This document shows, piece after piece, positions 30,496 to 39,431 of a stretch of DNA of 64,000 nt. Source of the DNA: Sphingomonas sp. H160509 (lineage in GTDB: Bacteria > Pseudomonadota > Alphaproteobacteria > Sphingomonadales > Sphingomonadaceae). Location: contig NZ_JAMXSR020000001.1 in assembly GCF_024124765.2 (NCBI RefSeq), positions 186,001 to 250,000 of the forward strand, in the 5' to 3' direction. Positions within the stretch are counted from its first letter, which is position 1, and each line of letters starts with the position of its first letter. A program made the position numbers and the translations under genes. The notes beneath the pieces are model-generated. The model had not been told where the DNA came from. It searched no databases and was given only the letters and a program-made list of their open reading frames with translations.

Positions 30496-30994
30496 TCAGT
30501 TCGGTCCCCCGTCCAAATCACCGACGCATTGTACGTCGGGCTCCGTTTTCGCCAGGCGTTGCAAGTCCCCAGTCCGCGCGACGATGCCCGGAAAGATCGC
30601 GTCGGGAGTAGCCGTGTAGGTCCGGAGAAGCTGCAGGGCCCAAGCATAATGCCGCGCGCCGATCGCGCAGCTGTTGCTGCCGCCATCACCCTCGCCCCAA
30701 ACTTTGCGCCACCCAGCCTGGACGTCGCGCTTCAGGATGGCCTGGAAGGTCCCGACCGGTCCTTCTCCGCGAACATACGCGATCCCATCCGGGCCTGCCA
30801 AAAAGGACGCGAAACGCACGGAAGGTGAAACGCGATTGTGCACTATCGTCGCCCGCGTGGAGCTTCTTGACGATCGCGGAGCGTTCTGGGCTTCCGGGAG
30901 CGGGCGTATGGACGGCGGGCGCCGCGGCCAGCGCCGCTCGCGCCAGCGCCAACGCAAGCATCGTCGCGACGCCCGATAAATAGTAACGCCTCAT
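30496..30994 (-). CDS. Secreted protein, unknown function (frameshifted)
   Basis: Exported protein of about 165 residues. Signal peptide MRRYYLSGVATMLALALA to ALAAAPA, then a helix ERSAIVKKLHAGDD. The frame changes around 30825-30835 and continues SVRFASFLAGPDGIAYVRG, GTFQAILKRDVQAGW and VWGEGDGGSNSCAIGARHY. The pattern (ERxxIxxxLH ... V.F ... GIAYV ... W.K.WG) is that of a common family of small exported proteins without known function. It converges with the gene ending at 30465. Confidence 0.6.
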
Positions 30995-31046
30995 ATCAGA
31001 AGCCCGAAGCTATAAATCGGTCGCTCGCGCCAGCTGACTGCCACCG

Positions 31047-31247
31047 TCAATATCGCGCTCGAACCGTACCCGAGTGGCTATACCGTTCTGTGGCTAGGCT
31101 CCGAACATGTTCAGCTCGTTGGCCGATTTCTTCCCATCGCTCGGCGGATCGAAATGCCCGAATTCGAACATTAGGAAGGATGGCATTCGCAGCTTCTGCG
31201 CGTTCAGCGTCCGCACGCTCTCGGTACAATTTCGCATCGTCACTCAT
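31047..31247 (-). CDS. Small charged helical protein, unknown
   Basis: Protein of 66 residues, probably one or two cytoplasmic alpha-helices: YRERADAERAEAANA, then NVRIRAFRSAERWEEIGQRA. Small proteins with this Y-x-RRA-x2-ERAEA pattern recur in sphingomonads (from memory), and none has a known role. A GAAGGG site lies 10 bases upstream of the ATG. It follows, in the same direction, the CDF transporter gene. Confidence 0.55.
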   Translation of the reverse strand: MSDDAKLYRERADAERAEAANAILPNVRIRAFRSAERWEEIGQRAEHVRSLATERYSHSGTVRARY

Positions 31248-31313
31248 ATCAGGCGGTTATCCCTTCTTTGGGTAAGGAGCGACGGAATCGCAGACGGCTT
31301 GCGATCGCAGCAC

Positions 31314-32327
31314 CTAGTGCGGAGTTGCTGAGGCGGGCTCGTTTTCGGCTTCATCGTCCTCACGATCGAGAGCATCTGCATCCTCGCCAATGTCTTCCAG
31401 GGCCTCGCGGTGTCGCGCGGTAGATTGTGCTTCGATGTAGACGCGTCGCACCTCAGGAAACTCCTCCCGGATACCATCTTCGACGTCAGACACGATACGT
31501 TCGACGGTGCCGGCCAGCGTGTCATCGACAAAATCCGCTGACACCAGAACCAGTACCTCCGAAGGGCCAAAGTGCATCGTCCGCACCTCATTGACCTGCT
31601 CGATAGGTTTGACCCGATCAAGAATCTCGCGCAGTCGGTTCTCGATCGCAGGATCAGCTGCCTGACCGGTCATCAGAACATAGCAGCGGCGAGCCAGGCT
31701 AAGCGCAGTGACCGCTAGAATCACGCCGATGGCGATCGAGGTCCACCCATCCAGCACCGGCATGTCCAGCAAGACCGCAAGCCCGATACCGGTAAGCGCG
31801 GCAACCAAGCCGGCGAGTGCGGCCGTTTCTTCATAGACGACAGCAAAGACCGTAGGATCGCGGTTCTGCCGGATCGTCTCCATCATTCCCAGATTGCGGC
31901 GTTTTGCTTCTTTGCGAACCTGTCGAAGAGCCACCATCAGCGAGGAGCCCTCCAAGACAATGGCAACGATCAGGATCACCACGTTCACCCACGCGCTTTC
32001 GATCGGCTCGGGGTGGGCAACCTTCTCGGCCCCCTCATAGATGGCGACGCCTGAACCCAGAGCGAAAACTGCCATGGCAACGACGAAACCCCAGAAGTAG
32101 AGGCGCAAGCCATATCCAAACGGATGTGACGCATCGGCCGGACGGCTCGCGTCCTTCAGACCGAACAGCAGCAGGATCTGGTTACCGGTATCGACAAGAC
32201 TATGAATGCCTTCCGACGCCATGGCGGAAGACCCGGTATAGGAGGCCCCGCAGAACTTTGCGACGGCGATACCGGCGTTAGCGGCAAGGGCGGCGAAGAG
32301 GGTATGTTTGGAGGAGTGTGCGGACAT
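31314..32327 (-). CDS. Cation diffusion facilitator (CDF) transporter
   Basis: Metal/proton antiporter of 337 residues in the CDF family, exporting Zn2+, Co2+, Fe2+ or similar. Six membrane helices occupy about 10-215. SEGIHSLVDTGNQILLL contains the first HxxxD metal site in helix 2, and SRPADASHPFGYG is the loop motif of the SLC30A9-like branch; the second metal site is in helix 5 (LVAALTGIGLAVLLDMP). The cytoplasmic tail is a ferredoxin-like domain (VLVLVSADFVDD) and ends acidic. Unbroken gene. It is 3 kb away from a copper-type ATPase. Confidence 0.9.
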   Translation of the reverse strand: MSAHSSKHTLFAALAANAGIAVAKFCGASYTGSSAMASEGIHSLVDTGNQILLLFGLKDASRPADASHPFGYGLRLYFWGFVVAMAVFALGSGVAIYEGAEKVAHPEPIESAWVNVVILIVAIVLEGSSLMVALRQVRKEAKRRNLGMMETIRQNRDPTVFAVVYEETAALAGLVAALTGIGLAVLLDMPVLDGWTSIAIGVILAVTALSLARRCYVLMTGQAADPAIENRLREILDRVKPIEQVNEVRTMHFGPSEVLVLVSADFVDDTLAGTVERIVSDVEDGIREEFPEVRRVYIEAQSTARHREALEDIGEDADALDREDDEAENEPASATPH

Positions 32328-32630
32328 GCCTCCCTATCGCTTGAACTAGGGTTGCCGGCCAATGTTTGTTGAAAACATCTGTCGAATGTCAACGGTTGCT
32401 AGGGGCTGCGACCAGTCCGAAGCCTCATCACCCCCGGCGCGACGGTCAGTTATCGTTGTCGGCATCGTGTGAGGGTATGACGTTGAACGCACCCAGGTCG
32501 TCCATTTCCTCGACGATAGCGATCACCTGTTGCTCGATCTCGATGAAGGTTTTCGAGATATCGATCGTCCAGCGCTGCTCAATCATACGTCCGATATAGA
32601 GGGATCCAAATTGCTTCACAAAGGCCACGA

Positions 32631-32668
32631 AAAAGGCCGCTCTACCTTAGGTGGAGCGGCCTAATTTT
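32631..32668 (-). terminator. Rho-independent terminator of the CsbD gene
   Basis: On the minus strand, AGGCCGCTCCACC and GGTAGAGCGGCCT form a 13-pair stem (one G-T pair) with a 3-5 base loop, followed directly by TTTTT. It lies 20 bases past the CsbD stop codon. Confidence 0.85.
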
Positions 32669-32681
32669 GCAGTGGCAGGGA

Positions 32682-32864
32682 TCAGACGTTGTCGCCGAGT
32701 GCGCCCTTTACGCTACCTTTTACGTCCTGACCGGTCCCCTTGAGCTGCTGTGCCTTGCCCTCGGCCTCCAGCTGCTCGTTGTCGGTCGCGTCGCCGTAAA
32801 GCTCCTTGGCCTTGCCGGCGATCTTGTTGCCTGCTGCATCGAGCTTGTCGGTGAATTCACCCAT
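32682..32864 (-). CDS. CsbD-family stress protein
   Basis: Small, charged CsbD-like protein of 60 residues: MGEFTDKLDAAGNKIAGKA, then GDATDNEQLEAEGKAQQLKG and VKGSVKGALGD. CsbD proteins are strongly induced by general stress; the molecular role is unclear. The ATG at 32864 follows an AGGAG site, and the longer open frame to 32942 is ignored. An exact EcfG-type promoter lies 50 bases upstream and a strong terminator follows, so this is a single-gene stress unit. Confidence 0.92.
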   Translation of the reverse strand: MGEFTDKLDAAGNKIAGKAKELYGDATDNEQLEAEGKAQQLKGTGQDVKGSVKGALGDNV

Positions 32865-32913
32865 GGTCGTCTCCTGCTGATCAATCACGAAATCGTTTCG
32901 GTATCGACCAACA

Positions 32914-32938
32914 AACGAGGCGCGACCGCGGCGGTTCC
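32914..32938 (-). promoter_or_regulatory. EcfG-type promoter of the CsbD gene
   Basis: On the minus strand GGAAC (32938-32934) and CGTT (32917-32914) are separated by exactly 16 bases. This is the consensus of the alphaproteobacterial stress sigma factor EcfG, and csbD-like genes are typical members of that regulon. Confidence 0.75.
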
Positions 32939-33022
32939 GCAACTCACGCTCTGCACGAGATCAGCAGCAACGATCCTTTGCTGGGAGGTCTGGAAAACCG
33001 ACCTTTCCACCTCAGCGCAGGA

Positions 33023-34117
33023 TTAGCGAGTAGCGCACACGTCGGCCGGCACTGCATCTATTTTTCGAGTTTCGGAGGCATTCACGTTCCACGTAAGCCT
33101 ATAGGTTACGAGAAGTCCGTCATGATCGGACAGCTTGGGATTGCCCTTGGAGCCGTCGAACATCGCCTGGACGCGGATCGGCACAAGGATCGTATTATGG
33201 GGTGAGCGAAACAGCTGGAGGTCCTGCGTATCCATCCAGGGAGCGTTGCCATCCCACGACATTTGAACATCGCAAAATAGGCGCTGTCGCGCGCACCATT
33301 CATGGACCAGCATCATTCGATCGGACACGTTCTCAAACTGACGAAATCGCTCCGGAGAACCCTTCATATTGAAGTCGCCTCCGAGGATCATGGCTGCATC
33401 GGCATTGCCGTTCCTCGTAATGAAGGATCCGAGTTCGGCAACTTGAAGCCCGTGTGCTTGCAGGTGCCGCGCGGGCGCGACGCGCGATGCCCCTTGCGAG
33501 TTAAGATGTGTATTGATCAAGTCGATAGCGATCGGAACATTTGGTATCGCAATGCGCGCGGATAACATTCCCTTGTTACTAAGGCAGTCGAATCCCGCGC
33601 AGCGATGAATTCCATAAGGTTCGGACGTTGTATAGGTGATTGGAAAGCGACTGAAGATCGCCAGACCCGAATTCACAAGGTGAAAACCCGTTTCTCCTTT
33701 TCTGCGGTTATAGGGGCTTGGCATTGGTCGCACCGCAGGAAGTATTTTTTGTTGGGTTCGTGCCGGTCCGGTTACAACGTTGGCGTACCCAATGTTTGTC
33801 ATGGAGCGAACGGCCGTTCGGCTGAACATCTCCTGGACCATGACGATATCGGGCGCTTTGTCACTACGCCGAAGGTCGGCAAGCCTGGCTGCGATCTCGC
33901 GTAGTGACCCACCTCGCTTGCCGCGCGCCGGCCAAGCCAGTCCTTCGATGTTGTAGCTCAACACATCGAACGTCGTGCTCGCGGTTCGACCGTCGTTGGA
34001 AATTTCTATTGGTGGCACTCCGCCTTGGCTACATTCCGATAGCAAGGGAGCGGGAAGCGAGACGCAGCCTGCGAGCGCGACCACGGCAAAGATAGAAACT
34101 ACTGAACGACGATCCAT
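33023..34117 (-). CDS. Endonuclease/exonuclease/phosphatase (EEP) family lipoprotein
   Basis: Exported lipoprotein of about 364 residues. The lipobox VVALAGC lies at residues 12-18 from the ATG at 34117. The EEP fold shows FDVLSYNIEGLAWP, DIVMVQEMF with the catalytic Glu, GLAIFSRFPI, IDLINTHLNSQG, ILGGDFNMKG and the C-terminal LSDHDGLLVTYRL with the catalytic Asp-His. Members cleave phosphodiesters or phosphomonoesters: DNA, sphingomyelin or inositol phosphates. A periplasmic or outer-membrane location suggests nucleotide or lipid scavenging. The longer frame to 34246 has no signal peptide at its start. Confidence 0.85.
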   Translation of the reverse strand: MDRRSVVSIFAVVALAGCVSLPAPLLSECSQGGVPPIEISNDGRTASTTFDVLSYNIEGLAWPARGKRGGSLREIAARLADLRRSDKAPDIVMVQEMFSRTAVRSMTNIGYANVVTGPARTQQKILPAVRPMPSPYNRRKGETGFHLVNSGLAIFSRFPITYTTSEPYGIHRCAGFDCLSNKGMLSARIAIPNVPIAIDLINTHLNSQGASRVAPARHLQAHGLQVAELGSFITRNGNADAAMILGGDFNMKGSPERFRQFENVSDRMMLVHEWCARQRLFCDVQMSWDGNAPWMDTQDLQLFRSPHNTILVPIRVQAMFDGSKGNPKLSDHDGLLVTYRLTWNVNASETRKIDAVPADVCATR

Positions 34118-34244
34118 ATCCCTGGGCCATAACAAGCAAGGCGTATCAGGCAAGGAAGGTAACAGCGGCGACGGCGAGCCATGCTGGCTATGTGGCATGA
34201 AACACGCCACGCCATCACACCACCAACAGCTTGAATGACCGCCC

Positions 34245-34952
34245 ATGTGCTTTTCGGCTACTGCAAGCTTCGTCGCCTCCGGGGTGCTGGCAACGATCGG
34301 TGTGGCGACGCTGCGTCACGTGCGCGAACCGCGCGCACTGCTCTTCGCTTCCATGCCGCTGCTATTCGCTGGGCATCAGCTCTGCGAAGGGCTGGTCTGG
34401 CTCGCATTCCACGGCGAGATCGGACAGATTGCGCCCCACCATGTTGCGCTCCTGTTCATGCTGTACGCGCTCGGGATCCTCCCGACGTTGATGCCGGCAG
34501 CGGTGGCGTTGATGGAACCTCCGGGCTGGCGGCGCATCGCGATCGTCGGAGTGACCATAGTTGGCGCCTTGGTATGCGCCTGGAATATCGCAGGCCTGAT
34601 CCTGTTCCCGATCCATGCCTTCGTCGAGCACTCTTCGATCGCGTATCGCAACGCGATGACCAGCAACATGGTAATGTCGATCATATACATCTTGTCGACG
34701 TGCGGCGCGCTGCTGCTGTCCAGCCACCGCGTCGTCAGAACGTACGGCGTCGTCAATGTAATCGGACTGCTGATCGTCCACTTGGTCAAAGGCTATGCCT
34801 TTGCCTCAGTCTGGTGCTTCTACGCCGCGATCATGAGCGTGATGATCTATTGGCAGTTCCATGAGCGCGAGATCGACGTCGAGACACCGAACGGCACTTC
34901 CCCCGTCCACAAGCCGTTCCTGCTGTCGTGGCTTCGGGGATCCCAAACATAG
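34245..34952 (+). CDS. DUF6629 membrane protein
   Basis: Inner-membrane protein of 235 residues with seven hydrophobic helices. The conserved N-terminus MCFSATASFVASGVLATIG is diagnostic of the DUF6629 family. LLFAGHQLCEGLVWLAF and the histidine- and tryptophan-bearing last helices (VWCFYAAIMSVMIYWQF) are also typical. Function is unknown. It is divergent from the EEP lipoprotein gene with about 130 bases between starts. Confidence 0.8.
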   Translation: MCFSATASFVASGVLATIGVATLRHVREPRALLFASMPLLFAGHQLCEGLVWLAFHGEIGQIAPHHVALLFMLYALGILPTLMPAAVALMEPPGWRRIAIVGVTIVGALVCAWNIAGLILFPIHAFVEHSSIAYRNAMTSNMVMSIIYILSTCGALLLSSHRVVRTYGVVNVIGLLIVHLVKGYAFASVWCFYAAIMSVMIYWQFHEREIDVETPNGTSPVHKPFLLSWLRGSQT

Positions 34953-34989
34953 GCGGCTGGATCGCCACCCTGAACGTCCGGGTGATGGG

Positions 34990-35158
34990 CAAAACTGGCC
35001 CAGCCGCTTTTGAGCGCTTACTGCCAGCCGCGCCCTGTCGGGAAACACACGATAGTCGCCAGTCGGAGTTGGCGACGGGGATTTGCGACGATTAAAGGGC
35101 TGTCGCTCGAAATCACCTGTTTGTCGAGCATCCGAGAAAGCGACAGCGTTTTCCGCCA
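34990..35158 (+). repeat. Dispersed palindromic repeat, copy B
   Basis: Aligns with copy A over about 165 bases and with copy C over its last 45. Contains the perfect stem GTCGCCA / TGGCGAC around 35057-35074. Its right end (GCGACAGCGTTTTCCGCCA) abuts exactly the point where the MerR homology at 35160-35346 stops. Confidence 0.7.
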
Positions 35159-35159
35159 C

Positions 35160-35346
35160 GGATTTCCTCGATCGGAAAGCCCAAGTCGCGGGCATTGGCG
35201 ATGAAACGAAGGCGATGAACGTCGCTATCGGTATAGTCCCGGTAGGTGCCACGTCGAACTGGCGCGGGCACCAGGCCAATCTTCTCATAATGGCGGATCA
35301 TCCGCTGCGAGACGCCGCTGGCACCTGATGCAGTCCCGATGTTCAT
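35160..35346 (-). pseudogene. Truncated MerR (CueR-like) regulator
   Basis: The first 62 residues of a CueR-like copper regulator are present: GVSQRMIRHYEKIGLVPAP, then YRDYTDSDVHRLRFIANARD and LGFPIEEI. The homology ends at EEIR, and the frame runs on into repeat copy B, giving a nonsense tail to a stop at 35113. The dimerisation helix and the metal-binding cysteines are missing, so the protein cannot work as a metal sensor. Its ATG overlaps the stop of the P-type ATPase (ATGA), the arrangement of an intact metal operon before truncation. Confidence 0.8.
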
Positions 35347-37802
35347 AGATTCACCGTGTTCAGCCGCAGTGCGTTGAGGACCACGGTAAAGGACGAGAGC
35401 GCCATCGCTGCGCCGGCCAGCATCGGCGAGAGCAGAATGCCCGCCACGGGGTAGAGCACTCCGGCTGCGACCGGCACGCCGATACCGTTGAACAGGAAGG
35501 AGAAAAACAGATTCTGCCGGATATTCCGCATTGTCGCCTGCGCGAGCTTGCGCGCTCGCACGATCGCCGAAAGATCGCCGCGCATGAGCGTCATCCCGGC
35601 GCTTTCGATCGCCACGTCCGTTCCCGTGCCCATCGCCAGGCCTACGTCCGCAGCTGCCAGCGCTGGAGCGTCGTTGATGCCATCACCGGCCATCGCGACC
35701 TTGGCACCGGACGCTTTCAGCTCGCCGATGATACGCGCCTTATCTTCAGGGAGCAGACCGGCGCGCACGTCGTCGAGCCCGCCAACCGCGCGCGCGACCG
35801 CATCGGCGGTCGTTTGGTTGTCACCGGTCAGCATGATGATGCGGAGCCCTTGTTGGCGAAGCGCGGCGATTGCCTCACTGGCATTGGCGCGGACCGGATC
35901 GGCAACCGCGAGCAGCCCGGCAAGAGCGCCATCAATCGCCACTAGAATGACGCCTGCACCGTCGCCGCGATGACGATTGGCGGCTTCATCGAGCGGCTTA
36001 GGATCAGCGCCAACCCGGCTCATTTGCGCGGCATTCCCGATCACGACCGACCGGCCGTCCACCGTGGCACTCACACCCAGACCAGTTTGGGAGACGAAAT
36101 TGGCGACCGTCCCGAGCTGCAATTCACGTTCGTTAGCGGCGACGACGATCGCGTGGGCGAGAGGGTGTTCGGATTGCCCTTCCACCGCAGCAGCGAGGGC
36201 AAGCAGATCGTTTTCCTCGCCGGCACCGACCGTTTCAACCGCGATCAGCGACGGTTTGCCCTCCGTAAGCGTGCCGGTCTTGTCGATGACCAGCGTATCG
36301 ACCTTTTCGAGCCCCTGTAGCGCTTCGGCATTCTTGACCAGCACGCCTGCCTGAGCCCCGCGGCCCGTCCCGACCATAATCGACATGGGAGTAGCGAGAC
36401 CGAGCGCACAGGGACAGGCGATGACCAGCACCGCAATGGCGTTGAGCAACGCATGACCCATCCGCGGCTCCGGCCCGACCAACGACCACACCACGAAGGT
36501 CGCGACAGAAACAAGAACGACCAGGGGCACGAACCAGCCCGATACCCGATCGGCGACCGCCTGAATTGGAGCACGGCTGCGCTGCGCATCGGCGACCATG
36601 CGGACGATGCGGGCGAGCATCGTATCCGAGCCGACAGCGCGCGCTTCCACGACGAGGCTTCCTGTGCCGTTGACCGTGCCCCCCGGTGACCGCCGCCTCG
36701 ACTTCCTTGAGGACCGGTGCGGGTTCGCCGGTGAGCATGGATTCATCGACCGAGGAGCGCCCCTCGATCACCACGCCGTCAACGGGGATCGCAGCCCCGG
36801 GGCGAACACGCAGGCGATCGCCGGTTGCCACATCAGCAAGGCTGACTTCCTCCTCTGAGCCGTCCGATCGCACCCGACGCGCAGTCTTGGGGGCAAGATC
36901 CATGAGGGCACGTATCGCGCGTCCCGTTGCCGCCCTTGTGCGCAGTTCCAGACCCTGTCCGAGCAGCACCAGCGCCACCACGACGCCAGCGGCCTCGTAG
37001 TAAACCGGGACCACGCCCCCGTGCATTCGGAACGTCGGGGGAAGATGCCCGGCGCAACCGTCGCGACCAGGCTGTAGAGGAACGCTGCACCGACCCCGAT
37101 CGAAATCAGGGTGAACATATTGAGATGGCGGGTGCGAAGCGAGGTCCATCCCCGCTGGAAGAATGGAAAGCCCGCCCACAACACGATTGGAGCGGTGAGC
37201 GCGAGCTGTACCCAAGGCGATGCGGCAGGACTGACGACATGAACGCCGAGTATTTCGGCGATCATCGAGATCGCAAGCAGCGGCACGGCGAGCACGCCCG
37301 CTACCCATAGCCGGCGCGTGAAATCCACCAGTTCAGGATTAGGCCCATCGTCGAGCGACGGCTCTTCCGGTTCGAGCGCCATGCCGCAAATCGGGCACGT
37401 CCCTGGTCCCTCCTGACGAATTTGCGGGTGCATCGGGCACGTCCAGATTGCTCCTGGTGTTGCCTTGGGTTCCGGTTTCGGCTTGTCGCCAAGATAGGCG
37501 TCAGGATTGGCGACAAATTTGCTCCGGCACCCCGCGCTGCAAAAATGATAAGTTTGGTCGGCGTGCTCGGCGTGATGCGTTGTTTTCGCCGGATCGACGG
37601 TCATCCCGCACACCGGGTCCGTGACTGTGGCCGCGCCGTCAGCGGCCTTGCCATCGGCGCAGCAAGTCCCTGATTCGGCGGTTTGTTTTTTCGTCACCGG
37701 CGTGCCTGGGCAACAGGACGAGGGCGCAACAGCGGCCTGTGCCGCTGGCTTTGCCGAGCAGCCGCAACCCCCGGCATGGGAATGGGAATGAGGGTCGTTC
37801 AT
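35343..37802 (-). CDS. Copper-type P1B ATPase with YHS and HMBD domains (two frameshifts)
   Basis: Heavy-metal efflux ATPase of about 819 residues. The N-terminus is His/Cys-rich ([11 protein letters not shown]), followed by a YHS domain ([14 protein letters not shown]) and a heavy-metal-binding domain ([21 protein letters not shown]). Then come membrane helices, the actuator loop [12 protein letters not shown], the ion-binding CPC motif [12 protein letters not shown], the phosphorylation site DKTGTLTEG and [18 protein letters not shown] and the domains point to Cu+/Ag+. Frames change at about 37040 (C/G5 run, one base short) and 36682 (C6 run). A CueR-like gene overlaps its end and a MerR-type promoter precedes it. 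Confidence 0.92.
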
Positions 37803-37829
37803 GACCTGAAACTCCTTCGACCCGAGGGT

Positions 37830-37860
37830 ATGTAGGGTCTAACACCATGTCAGGGGTCAA
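37830..37860 (-). promoter_or_regulatory. MerR/CueR-type promoter of the metal ATPase
   Basis: On the minus strand TTGACC (37860-37855) and CTACAT (37835-37830) are 19 bases apart, the MerR-type spacing. The spacer centre reads TGACATGGTGTTA, an imperfect dyad. It lies about 30 bases before the ATPase start. With the adjacent MerR gene truncated, control would need another MerR protein. Confidence 0.6.
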
Positions 37861-38116
37861 GGCCGGGTGCCGGCTATTCGTGATAGGGTCGCACTATATG
37901 CAACGCGACAGGCGGGGCTTGCCCTTGAATATGCGAGCCGCACCCCGTTCTCTGCGGTGTTGAGTCTCCGCAGGTCCTCGATGTGCCCCGGCCGCCGGTA
38001 CTGCTATCGTCACAGTCTGACGAAGGTACCGGGCCGCGCCTCATCGTGGGAGGCCGGCTCCAAGTCACATGCCGGATATCCCTTTCTGCAGCTTGTTCGC
38101 CGCACTCAGATGACGG
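37861..38116. other. Intergenic, no recognisable gene
   Basis: About 255 bases between the ATPase promoter and the end of the DUF4142 gene. A plus-strand open frame crossing it (37867-38280) overlaps the DUF4142 gene and has arginine/serine-rich, shadow-like composition. Nothing else is visible. Confidence 0.4.
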
Positions 38117-38600
38117 TTAATGGGCCCAGACCTCTTTTTTTGCGCTGCGCCGAAGCGCAGGGTCATCGCCAGCGTTCGCATAATAAGAGCTTAGGCCAAA
38201 CGCGGCACGATGCGCCGGAATCTGCTGGCCAAGGTAGAGACGGTCGAAGTCGGTTGTCGATGCGGTCTGTAACTCGCTGATAGATGCGGCGGAGCCGGTA
38301 TCCAGCGCAGGCGGTGGCGGATTCAGCCCATTTTTCACGGCGACCTCCATAGTCTTCGCCATCGTCTTCGTATGATCTTCGATAAGTCTTGATGCAAACT
38401 GACGAATCTTCAAGTTCTGCGACTTTTTTAGTGCAATCTGGCTGGAATTAATCTCGTAAAGATCACCCGTCGTCACCGCCTTTACGTATGCCATCGCGCT
38501 GTTTCTAGCTTCCGGAGGCGGAGGAGGTGGGGGGCGTTTGTGCTAGCGCAGGCGCAGTGCTGGCGAGCATCATTGATATGATGAATTTAGAGAACTTCAT
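38117..38600 (-). CDS. DUF4142 periplasmic protein (frameshifted)
   Basis: Exported DUF4142 protein of about 160 residues, a four-helix bundle type related to ferritin-like folds. Signal peptide MKFSKFIISMMLASTAPALA-Q. The frame shifts in a C6 run at about 38535; with one C fewer the sequence becomes a proline-rich linker and joins ARNSAMAYVKAVTTGDLYEI, then SQNLKIRQFASRLIEDHTKT and ALRRSAKKEVW. The conserved D-H pair in the second helix (EDHTKT) is present. DUF4142 genes often sit in stress regulons; the function is not known. Confidence 0.8.
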
Positions 38601-38952
38601 AAAATGCTTCCTCCGAATGTCGAATTTCCGTTTATCGGTAATGCTCGGTAATCTAAATGGGATCGGTGGCATATTGAACCGAGAGTCATCTTTGGTATTT
38701 ATCAAAAAATTATTTACAATTGAATTTTCCCCCATAGTCAAATATACATTTTTTATATTAAGTAGTAAATCAAACGATTTTATCGCTAATAAGCTCGTGT
38801 ATGCAAAAAGGTAGTATAACGAGCAGCTGAGGCGCAACCTCAAATTCATTATTGTGATATATGATTTGCCAATCAAAGTGCATCGGTCAAATAAAGACTA
38901 ATCATGAACGTGAAGTCATAAATTGGTAATTTGGCAGAAGACTACCCGTTAG
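38601..38952. other. AT-rich intergenic region
   Basis: About 350 bases of unusually low GC, with runs such as TCAAAAAATTATTTACAATTG, unlike the GC-rich surroundings. Open frames on both strands here have no homology I recognise. It separates the DUF4142 gene from a small unknown gene and probably holds the DUF4142 promoter; it may also be foreign DNA. Confidence 0.5.
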
Positions 38953-39255
38953 TTACGGCGTGATATCTCGAGGATCAGTGCGCTGATCAAATTTCAAGCT
39001 CGCGGTTATGCGGCCAATAAGATGCAGGGAATATCGCGCTGTATCTTCCGATTCAATTTCTTGGGAAGCGATCTCTTCCTTCACTTCACATGCAGTTGTC
39101 ACGATGCCGAGGGCTTCGTCGACGCTCAGCAGGCCTTTTTCGAGCATGCCGTGTAATAGGCTTTCCACCAGCAGAAGGGAGGCCTGCCCGTGCGCGTCCG
39201 GGTCGGGCCGTGTTGCTGCTCGGAGGCGATTGGGATCGTTGTCGCCTGATTTCAT
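38953..39255 (-). CDS. Small hypothetical protein
   Basis: Protein of about 100 residues, mostly helical and acidic: GQASLLLVESLLHGMLEKG, then SVDEALGIVTTACEVKEEIA and YSLHLIGRITASL. No known family. The ATG at 39255 (MKSGDNDPN) follows AGGCGGAACCC and replaces the longer frame to 39357, which is rich in arginine. It is divergent from the Crp/Fnr gene. Confidence 0.55.
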   Translation of the reverse strand: MKSGDNDPNRLRAATRPDPDAHGQASLLLVESLLHGMLEKGLLSVDEALGIVTTACEVKEEIASQEIESEDTARYSLHLIGRITASLKFDQRTDPRDITP

Positions 39256-39431
39256 GGGTTCCGCCTTTGTTACAGGAGAATCGGGATCTCTCAGTCTCCG
39301 ACGGCCTGAAAACCGCTTGTCGGGGATGAACCGATTTACCGCGATGACCGAGGGCAACGATGATCTCAGTCAAGAAGGTGGTGAAAGTCGACACTATGCA
39401 ATATCGCAAATGGCCAACAGGAAATCGCGGC

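Noticed and set aside
32446..32628. 60-codon minus-strand frame after csbD
   Set aside because: Its GTG start lies inside the csbD terminator T tract and the next Met has no ribosome site; kept only as a faint possibility.
37867..38280. 137-codon plus-strand frame
   Set aside because: Overlaps DUF4142 antisense and has no homology or sensible composition.
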